Shown piece after piece: positions 1-6,000 of a stretch of DNA of 7,956 bases. The position numbers and the translations under genes are program-made. The DNA comes from Treponema sp. (GTDB lineage Bacteria; Spirochaetota; Spirochaetia; Treponematales; Breznakiellaceae): positions 1-7,956 of the forward strand of contig JAITLF010000207.1 of NCBI GenBank assembly GCA_031278025.1. The letters are read 5' to 3'. Position 1 is the first letter of the stretch; each line of letters begins with the position of its first letter. The notes under the pieces were generated by a model. It saw nothing but the letters and a program-made list of their open reading frames with translations, was not told the origin of the DNA and did not search any database.

Positions 1-45
1 AAATATCTTACCTAACGATTATAATATTTTGTCTCATTTCCAGGT

Positions 46-234
46 TTAAGAAACCTCAAGCCCGCCATAGGAAGTAATACCAATTGTTGTGGTTTTGTTG
101 CATTTAGGGCAATGAAAAATGAGCGATTCCGCGTTTGGAATTGTAAAACGTGAAAATTTAAAGAGATTATCTCCGCAATGCACACAGGCTACCTGATAGA
201 AATCGTCTGGTTCGTTCTCGCTACTATCTGCCAT
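46..234 (-). CDS. Small zinc-ribbon protein, function unknown
   Basis: This is a 62-residue protein. Two CxxC pairs are visible, Cys17/Cys20 and Cys42/Cys45, separated by 21 residues. That is the layout of a one-knuckle-pair zinc ribbon, with CPKC as the second knuckle. The N-terminus is acidic (about residues 3-11), and there is no signal peptide or membrane segment, so it is probably cytoplasmic. The ATG start (232-234 complement) is supported by a strong Shine-Dalgarno, AAGGAG, about 7 nt upstream (242-248 complement). Small zinc ribbons of this size are common in phages and mobile elements, and also as stand-alone regulatory or RNA/DNA-binding proteins. I recognise no specific family and assign no function. 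It is transcribed divergently from the operon and sits in AT-rich DNA unlike the operon. The real-gene call rests on the paired cysteines, the ribosome binding site and the upstream promoter candidate. Confidence 0.72.
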   Translation of the reverse strand: MADSSENEPDDFYQVACVHCGDNLFKFSRFTIPNAESLIFHCPKCNKTTTIGITSYGGLEVS

Positions 235-241
235 ATCTTTA

Positions 242-248
242 TCTCCTT
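242..248 (-). promoter_or_regulatory. Ribosome binding site of the zinc-ribbon gene
   Basis: Read on the minus strand this is AAGGAGA, about 7 nt before the ATG whose last base is at 232. It is close to the Shine-Dalgarno consensus at good spacing. It fixes the start of the small zinc-ribbon gene and is the main argument that this short reading frame is expressed. Confidence 0.7.
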
Positions 249-300
249 CCTATAGCTGTTTTAACCTTACGCATAGAATCTTATCAAATAAAATATAACT

Positions 301-320
301 TGACTATTAACGGATAGTCA
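301..320. promoter_or_regulatory. Perfect 20-bp dyad, candidate operator
   Basis: TGACTAT (301-307) and ATAGTCA (314-320) are perfect inverted repeats around a 6-nt centre. The dyad directly abuts the TATAAT-like -10 element of the minus-strand promoter (322-327). It therefore covers the likely transcription start of the zinc-ribbon gene, a common place for a repressor operator. It could also act as a short hairpin in the 5' leader of that mRNA. The repressor, if any, is unknown. Confidence 0.42.
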
Positions 321-321
321 G

Positions 322-351
322 ATTATATACATAATGTTGCCAATTTAACAA
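322..351 (-). promoter_or_regulatory. Candidate sigma70-type promoter of the zinc-ribbon gene
   Basis: On the minus strand there is a perfect TATAAT (327 down to 322). It is preceded at 18 nt by TTGTTA (351 down to 346), a 4-of-6 match to the -35 consensus. The start site would fall near 315, inside the 301-320 dyad, giving a 5' leader of roughly 80 nt before the ATG. The -35 is weak and the region is AT-rich, so a chance match is possible. Confidence 0.45.
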
Positions 352-373
352 TGCCGGAACATATCACGGCATT
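350..373. repeat. Short inverted repeat (hairpin)
   Basis: AATGCCG (350-356) and CGGCATT (367-373) are perfect complements around a 10-nt loop. No T-run follows on either strand, so it is not a typical intrinsic terminator. It overlaps the -35 of the candidate minus-strand promoter and could be a second regulatory dyad. Confidence 0.4.
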
Positions 374-393
374 ATCGGATTGGCTGGTACATT

Positions 394-605
394 TATAATT
401 TGATTTCTTATACCGGAAACGCCCGCCACCGTCCGTGGCGGCGGGCTATTGGCTGGTATGGGGCAAAAAATACAGCACATACCAGGACTGTTTGCGCGCA
501 GACCCGCAACGGGCCTGACACCGCCGGCAGACGGCTTAGGCCACGAAAAAGCGCACATAGGACGTTAGCCCGACTGCGGTTTTTCTCCGCCCATTTTTGT
601 GGGTG
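394..605 (+). ncRNA. Candidate structured RNA or relic, GC-rich multi-stem block
   Basis: A perfect TATAAT at 394-399 has only a poor -35 upstream. It precedes a GC-rich block with nested complementarity: hairpin CCGCCAC/GTGGCGG (423-429 with 435-441); a long-range helix CGGGCTA/TAGCCCG (442-448 with 566-572) that would stack directly on it; an internal hairpin CTGGTATG/CATACCAG (453-460 with 478-485); and a two-part hairpin (512-518 with 536-542, including one G-U pair, then 523-526 with 532-535). A T5 run follows at 580-584 and another at 594-598, next to short GCGG/CCGC and CCCA/TGGG stems. Together this resembles a branched RNA with a closing helix. I recognise no known family: it lacks tmRNA, 6S, RNase P and SRP signatures. 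It may instead be a palindromic mobile-DNA remnant. Strand is assigned only from the TATAAT and the T-runs. Confidence 0.3.
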
Positions 606-660
606 AAGAAATGCGAAATATTCTTTCCCCCACTACCCCCACAAGAGTTGGGAGGATTTC

Positions 661-696
661 ATGCTATTTGTTATCGGTGATGAAGACGATGGGTAA
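661..696 (+). CDS. Possible 11-residue mini-peptide (MLFVIGDEDDG)
   Basis: An ATG at 661 follows GGAGG (651-655) with 5 nt spacing, the best plus-strand ribosome binding site upstream of the operon. The frame closes with TAA after 11 residues, and the peptide is hydrophobic then acidic. It could be a leader peptide, the start of a decayed gene, or chance. It ends about 30 nt before the candidate moxR -35, so it would not be on the same transcript if that promoter is used. Confidence 0.15.
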   Translation: MLFVIGDEDDG

Positions 697-728
697 CTGT
701 TTAATTGCTGCACGTTTATCCTGTCGGC

Positions 729-757
729 TTGTCACGATCCCTTCTATCCTTTATCTT
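729..757 (+). promoter_or_regulatory. Candidate promoter of the moxR operon
   Basis: TTGTCA (729-734, 5 of 6 to the -35 consensus) and TATCTT (752-757, 4 of 6 to the -10) are separated by exactly 17 bp. Transcription would begin near 764-765, essentially at the ATG at 766. That gives a leaderless mRNA and agrees with the absence of any Shine-Dalgarno before this gene. The match is moderate, and a promoter further upstream with a non-SD start is the alternative. Confidence 0.45.
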
Positions 758-765
758 AAATATAT

Positions 766-1713
766 ATGAATACCCAAGAAGCTATTCAGACGCTGATCGA
801 TGGGGCCGGGACGGTTATCCGGGGAAAACGGGAATTCCTGGAATTGCTTATTGCGGCTATCCTTGCGAAGGGGCATGTGCTTATTGAAGATAACCCGGGG
901 CTGGGGAAAACCACGGTGGCGAAAACCATTGCCCGGCTCATCGCCGGGCCGGACGGAGCGCCTCTGTTGTTTAAGCGGATCCAGTTTACCCCGGACCTTC
1001 TTCCATACGATATTACAGGGGTTGATGTCTTTGATCCCGAAAGCCGGGCCTTTCGCTTTGTGCCCGGACCGGTGTTGGCGAATATAGTGCTGGCGGATGA
1101 GATAAACCGAACCACCCCAAAGGTGCAGTCCGCACTGCTGGAGGTAATGGCGGAACGGCAGGTAACTATCGGGAACGCGACCCATCGGCCACCGGATCCT
1201 TTCTTTGTGATTGCCACACAAAACCCGGTGGAAAGCGAGGGGACCTTCCCCCTGCCTGCGGCTCAGTTGGACCGGTTCATGATGCGTCTTTCCCTGGGGT
1301 ATCCTGACCGGCAGTCGGAACTCGCTATACTGAACGAAAATCCTTCGGAGACCGTGCTGAATGGCTTGACGCCGGCCATAGGGGAGGCCGATTTTCTGGC
1401 GGCCCAGAAGTCCGCCGCCGGGGTTTTCTGCCACGATGCGCTGAAAGCGGCCGTTGCCGACCTGGTTCGGGACACCCGCATTCACCGGGGCTTCACCCTT
1501 GGGGCGTCTCCACGGGCGGCCCTCCACCTGCTTGAGGCGGCGCGGGCGTTGGCCCTGGTAAAGGGCCGGGACTATGTGATCGACGAGGACATCGCCGTCC
1601 TGGCGGGATCGGTACTCGTCCATAGGCTCAAACTACGAGATCCCCGTGCGCAGGGAGAAAAACTCATTCGGGAGCTATGCCTTGGGCGAATCAACGGGAT
1701 CAAGACGATCTAA
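766..1713 (+). CDS. MoxR-family AAA+ ATPase
   Basis: This is a 315-residue cytoplasmic ATPase of normal length for the MoxR family. Visible motifs are Walker A NPGLGKTT (43-50), Walker B VLADE (108-112) followed by INR, sensor 1 around ATQNP (150-154), the QLDRF stretch with a probable arginine finger (167-171), and a sensor 2 region containing SPR (248-250) in the C-terminal lid. All catalytic residues appear intact. The ATG start is well fixed: an in-frame TAA lies at 757-759 and the family's N-terminal helix begins right after the Met, but no Shine-Dalgarno precedes it. MoxR ATPases are known to work as chaperone-like partners of proteins with vWA-type domains, often in cell-envelope or stress functions. 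Here it is the first gene of an operon and its 3' end overlaps the DUF58 gene, the expected partner. The substrate is unknown. The family call is secure; the biological role is inferred. Confidence 0.95.
   Translation: MNTQEAIQTLIDGAGTVIRGKREFLELLIAAILAKGHVLIEDNPGLGKTTVAKTIARLIAGPDGAPLLFKRIQFTPDLLPYDITGVDVFDPESRAFRFVPGPVLANIVLADEINRTTPKVQSALLEVMAERQVTIGNATHRPPDPFFVIATQNPVESEGTFPLPAAQLDRFMMRLSLGYPDRQSELAILNENPSETVLNGLTPAIGEADFLAAQKSAAGVFCHDALKAAVADLVRDTRIHRGFTLGASPRAALHLLEAARALALVKGRDYVIDEDIAVLAGSVLVHRLKLRDPRAQGEKLIRELCLGRINGIKTI
1670..1674 (+). promoter_or_regulatory. Ribosome binding site favouring a TTG start for the DUF58 gene
   Basis: GGGAG at 1670-1674 lies 7 nt before an in-frame TTG at 1682. 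The more upstream in-frame GTG at 1646 has no recognisable Shine-Dalgarno. This favours the TTG, so the overlap with moxR would be 32 bp rather than 68 bp. Confidence 0.45.
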
Positions 1714-3022
1714 CGCGACTGCAGGGTCCGGGCCGGATCCTTTTCCCGAATCTTCCAAATCTAAGCCGCCGTTGCCGGTTCCTCAAACCCTGGGAGGGTT
1801 CATCCTTGCGGCGGCTCTTTTGGGCCTTATTGTCGGGGCCTTGCGGCATGAGTTGGTCCTTACCCTCCTGGGAGCGGTACTCCTGACGGTATGGGCGTAC
1901 TGCCTGCTGGCGGTTTTGTTTCTGGCCCTGCTTCACCGCAAGCGAGGGGAGGCTCTGGCCGTCCGTATGGTTCCGGAAGCCCTGGGAGTCGGACAGTCGG
2001 GGATGGTGGTCCGCGTCCGGGAGAATGCCGGCGGAAGCGGGTTCCCCGAAAAAGGCCAGCTTTTCCGTCTGCCCGGCGTACTGATACGGTACGCCCTGGA
2101 TCTTTCCACCAGGGACGGCAGGCGGCTGAACCTGTACTTTGATCCTGATTACTCCAAAGACGGTATGAGTTCCTTTACCGCTCCCGGACGGGGGGCCTAC
2201 TATGGCGATAGGGACCGGTTGCTTGTTTTTGACATCCTTGGCTTGTTTCACGCCGCCGTTACCGCGCCCCAGGGAGCAGGTCCCCGGCTTTTGGTTATGC
2301 CCCAGGCGGCGGAACAGATGCCGCCGCTGTCCGCGCCCTCCGGGGGAGTCGAGCGGCGGACGGATCCTCACTTTTTACGGACCGACGACCTCATCGAACA
2401 CCGGCCGTATGTGCCTGGGGACGATCCCCGGCGGATCAACTGGAAGCTCTATGGACACGCCGGCAGTCTCTTTGTCCGCGAGGGGGATTCTGAGCCTCCG
2501 CCCCATTCCAAGCTGGTTATCCTTATAGATGGTCAGACGGACCGGGGTTTGTACACCGCCGGGGCGGGCCGTCGGGGAGTAGACCTGCTCTGCGAAACCG
2601 CCCTGGCCATGGCGCTGGATTATACGAACCGGGGGATGGACGTCAGTATAGGGTTTTCCGGTGGCGGTCTCCAGAGCGGCGGACCTTCCGAAATGGCGGC
2701 GATCCTTGCCCTTCCGGCCTCCGTTTACGGAGTGAAAGTTCCCGAAGCATGCCCCGCCTTACCCCTGGCGGAGGAAGCCCGGGGCGTCCTGATTCTTGCC
2801 CTGCCCAGGGCGAGGACGGACGGCGGGGTTACGGCCCCGCAATGGTCTCTCGACCGCTTTCTTAAAGAACGGAATGCCGGGCAAACCGTGGATTTGTTAT
2901 TTCTGTACGGCGAAGACGGCGCGTTGAACCCCAGCGCCGTCCGGCTGGAAGAAAGCGCCGAAGCCTGCGTCCGTTTTTATGGAGGAAAAGGAGGGGTCCA
3001 TGCCGGTCATATACGGCGCTGA
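1682..3022 (+). CDS. DUF58 membrane protein with vWA-like C-terminal region
   Basis: The protein has 446 residues from TTG 1682, or 458 from the alternative GTG at 1646. Numbers here use TTG. A proline- and serine-rich tail (about 1-36) is followed by two hydrophobic membrane segments (about 38-54 and 58-84). After them come a beta-rich region and the DUF58 signature GDDPRRINW (246-254), preceded by RPYVP and followed by a basic-aromatic stretch. The C-terminal part (about 278-440) looks like a vWA-type alpha/beta fold, beginning with the strand leading to Asp283. The metal-site motif DxSxS is not conserved: it reads D-G-Q-T-D here. DUF58 proteins are typical genetic partners of MoxR ATPases, and the gene sits between moxR and a transglutaminase gene, a common arrangement. 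By topology the DUF58/vWA part is probably cytoplasmic, where it could meet the ATPase. Family call secure, start uncertain, molecular function unknown. Confidence 0.88.
   Translation: MGESTGSRRSNATAGSGPDPFPESSKSKPPLPVPQTLGGFILAAALLGLIVGALRHELVLTLLGAVLLTVWAYCLLAVLFLALLHRKRGEALAVRMVPEALGVGQSGMVVRVRENAGGSGFPEKGQLFRLPGVLIRYALDLSTRDGRRLNLYFDPDYSKDGMSSFTAPGRGAYYGDRDRLLVFDILGLFHAAVTAPQGAGPRLLVMPQAAEQMPPLSAPSGGVERRTDPHFLRTDDLIEHRPYVPGDDPRRINWKLYGHAGSLFVREGDSEPPPHSKLVILIDGQTDRGLYTAGAGRRGVDLLCETALAMALDYTNRGMDVSIGFSGGGLQSGGPSEMAAILALPASVYGVKVPEACPALPLAEEARGVLILALPRARTDGGVTAPQWSLDRFLKERNAGQTVDLLFLYGEDGALNPSAVRLEESAEACVRFYGGKGGVHAGHIRR
2989..2994 (+). promoter_or_regulatory. Strong ribosome binding site that sets the start of the third gene
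   Basis: AGGAGG at 2989-2994 lies 5 nt before an ATG at 3000. A longer in-frame reading from ATG 2979 has no Shine-Dalgarno. The site lies inside the last codons of the DUF58 gene, so translation of the two genes is probably coupled across a 23-bp overlap. Confidence 0.75.
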
Positions 3023-6000
3023 AGCCGCCCTAAAACCTGCCGGCTCGCCTGAAGCCCCGGCCCTGTCCGCGCTCATTCTGAGGTCGGCGGCGCTTTTCGC
3101 CATCCTCTGTCAATTCCGCCTGGCCGCCCGTGATCTGGCGGACTCGCCGGTATTCATGGCAACCCTGCTCTGTGCCTTTGTTTCGGCCTGGGTTTTGACG
3201 AAGCGGCATGTAAAGCCCGTCCCGGCGGTTCTGTCCCTGCTCCTTATCCCCTGGGCGGCGCGGGCCATGATCGCCCTGCCCCGGTTCTGGGTTTCCGGTC
3301 CTGCGGCGGCCCTGGATTCCCTGCTCCTCGGGTTTGACCGCAACTGTTTTGTGTTCCTGCCGCCGTTTTATTGGGCCGCCGTTACCACTTTTTTTGCCGC
3401 CCGTTCCCGGCGCTTCCTGCGGGGCGATATTGCCGCCGCCCAGGGCCTGCTCCTCGTCATCTTTTGTGTGATACGCAGCGCGGATCTGGAAGCCTACCGC
3501 TGGCCGGTTCTGATGATAGCCTTTTTCGTCGCCGTCGTTTTCCTGCAGCTCGTGGCGCTGTTGCTGTCCTTTCCGCCTGAATACTGGGTACGAAGGACGG
3601 AAAAACTGCGGGCCGTCGCGGCCTTGTTCATCCTGGCGCTGATAGGCGGCGCCCTCATGATACGACCTTCCCAGGAGGGGGCGGTTGACCGGGGAGGGGG
3701 ACTTTTACAGCCGAACCTCTTCCAATTCGATTTTTCTCAGGTCCTCCGGTTGGAAAGCGAAATCAGGATGAACGATGATCTGGTCCTCATCGTGCGAAGG
3801 GATTTTGACGGCTTCAATGTCTTGCTCCGCCGTTTTGTGCTTTCCGACTATAACGCCAGGCAGGGATTTTACCGTCATGAGACGATAGACGAGGCGGCCC
3901 ATCCCCAGCGCCTGCCCGGCGGAAGGACCGTGTTGAATCCGGCGCCCGTTCGCAGTTACCGGATCATGGATCAGGAGTATTTTCTGGTTAATTTTGATTC
4001 TTCCGCCTTTATCGGCATGAACGCTCCGGCGGAAATAGTGCCGTTTGAAACCTGGGACGCTTCCTCCTTTAGTTCCGCCTACGCGGTTCAAAGCCATGTC
4101 AGCGACGCCCTATACCCGTTTGAGCTTATGGCTGCGGTTCCCTGGCGTACCGAAACTGCGGAATTCGGTCCGGACTCGCTGGGGCTTGATCCCGAAACGT
4201 TTGCCTATTACACCGAATACGGCGGCGACAAACGGATAGCCGCCTTTGCACGGGAGATAACCGGCGATCTTTCGAACTATTGGGAAATGGTGCAAACGGT
4301 TTATGCGCGGCTTAAATACGGCGAATACCGGTACAGCCTTAAGCCCGGCATCGCCCCCGACGGGGATCAGTTGGGATATTTTCTTTTTGACGCGAAGAAA
4401 GGCTACTGTTCCTATTATGCCTTTGGCATGACGCTTCTTCTGCGTTCGTTGGGAATCCCCTCACGGGTGGCGGTTGGTTTCTTCATCGATCCCGAACAGG
4501 GGGCCTTCGATTATTACCCGGTCCGTTCCGATATGGCCCACGCGTGGGTGGAAGTGTACTTCCCCGAATACGGCTGGCTCGAATTTGATCCAACCACCGG
4601 GCAGCTTGCCGAAGATGAGGAATTCCGGTTTTCCTCCGGGGTTCCCCAAGAGCTTTTTGATCGGCTTATGAAAGAAATCCTGGAAAACCGGGGCCGGCTT
4701 ACCCCCAAAGAAGGAGCGGATGAAAAATCCGGCGGGGTTTCTCTGTCGTCTCTGGGGAGAAGCGCCGGCAGGTTCATACGGGAACGCTGGATTTTGCTGC
4801 TTGCCGGAATCCTCACAATCGTCTTTATCAGCCTGCGGGTGGGGCTGTTTATCGCCTCCCGTTTGACGGGGAACCCCCGGAAAAAGGCGCAGTACCTCTG
4901 GTCTCACGCCCTCCGTCGCCTTGCCCTGGCCGGGTTCAGGCGCAGCCCCCTCCTCCTTTCGGAATCCGAATGGACCGTTAAGCTGGACGAAGACTGGAAC
5001 CTTGCAGCCTATGCCCTCTACCGGGACGCTTCGGCGGCCCGATACGCCCCGGCGTATACTCAGGATGATGATGTGAAACTGCAGAATCACTACGCCCTAT
5101 TCTCTTCCCGGTACGCCAACGCGGTCCCGCGGCACAGGCGGCTTCTTGCCTGGCTCTGCCCTCCCCTGGCCCTGGCCCTGAGGTCGGCTCCGGCCCCCAA
5201 ATCCCCGGAAGGTCCCGGCCCTTCCCAGGGCGGGAACCGCGCCGGTATACCCGCCGCCCTGATCCTGCTCCATATCCTGGTCCTGCTTTTGGCGCCCACC
5301 CCCGGTACTATTCCCGCGCAGGAAGGGGATGCCTTCCCCGGAGTAAGCGGGGAGGAAATTACCGGCCAGGCGGACGCCCTGTTTGATGAGGCGGTAAAAG
5401 CCCAGCAGTCGGAATTCTGGGAGCGGGCCATCGAACTCTACGCGCAGGGCGCAAAGAACTTTCCCGGAGATTCCCGCTTCCCCTGGGCCTTGGGATCCCT
5501 CTATTACAGCCGCAAGCTCTACGGCCTTGCCTGGGACGAATACCGAAAGGTAGAAACCCTGCTCCCCTTTGATCCCGACGTCTTGTACCGCCTGTCCCGA
5601 ACCGCCGGGTACCTCAACCAGGATGCACTTTCGGCTGATTACCTGGAACGGGTCCTCGCCCTCGCGCCGGATTATCAAGAGGCCATAGGCAGCCTCGGCT
5701 GGATGTATTACAAGCTCCACCGTTTGAAAGAAGGGGAGGACCTTTTGACTGCGGCCCTGGACCGCTTTGGGCCGGACCCGGATTTCTCCATGACCCTGGG
5801 AACCATCTATTCGGAAATGTTCCGGTACGACGACGCCAAAGCGCGGTATCTGGAAGCCATAGCCGGCGGTGAAACCCTGGGGGACCGGGAATTCGCCGCG
5901 GTAGCCTATTACAACCTTTCAATACTGGAAAGCCGGTTCTACAAGTACCGGGAGTCCTTTGACCGGACCAACGCATCCCTGGCGTCCCGGAACCGGGCCT

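Larger units (their letters stand above)
235..765. other. Intergenic region between the divergent zinc-ribbon gene and the moxR operon
   Basis: No convincing protein-coding gene lies here. The stretch has three parts. The first (235-410) is AT-rich DNA holding the zinc-ribbon promoter and two 7-bp inverted repeats. The second (about 421-605) is a GC-rich, strongly self-complementary block described separately. The third (606-765) contains a C-rich tract (628-640), a twelve-codon mini reading frame after a good GGAGG (661-696), and the candidate moxR promoter. Short open frames overlap the GC-rich block on both strands. They lack ribosome binding sites and recognisable domains, and I regard them as chance. 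Confidence 0.6.

Noticed and set aside
43..55. GGTTT/AAACC hairpin at the end of the zinc-ribbon gene as a terminator
   Set aside because: It is a 5-bp AT-rich stem that overlaps the stop codon and has no T-run after it on the minus strand.
300..329. Plus-strand promoter TTGACT with TATATA at 18 bp
   Set aside because: The -10 is poor, the elements lie within the dyad and the minus-strand promoter, and no plus-strand gene follows closely.
504..572. Integron attC-like site, suggested by GTTAGCC at 564-570
   Set aside because: The right-hand core does not fit GTTRRRY, no complementary RYYYAAC core lies at the right distance, and no cassette-like layout is present.
364..606. Overlapping 64-68-residue open frames on both strands of the GC-rich block
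   Set aside because: They have no ribosome binding sites and no recognisable motifs. Open frames on both strands are expected in GC-rich palindromic DNA.
751..1623. Long antisense open frame opposite moxR
   Set aside because: It lies opposite a clearly conserved AAA+ gene. It is a shadow frame caused by GC-rich codon usage.
2979..2999. Upstream ATG start for the third operon gene
   Set aside because: There is no Shine-Dalgarno before it, whereas the ATG at 3000 has a near-perfect AGGAGG at 5 nt.
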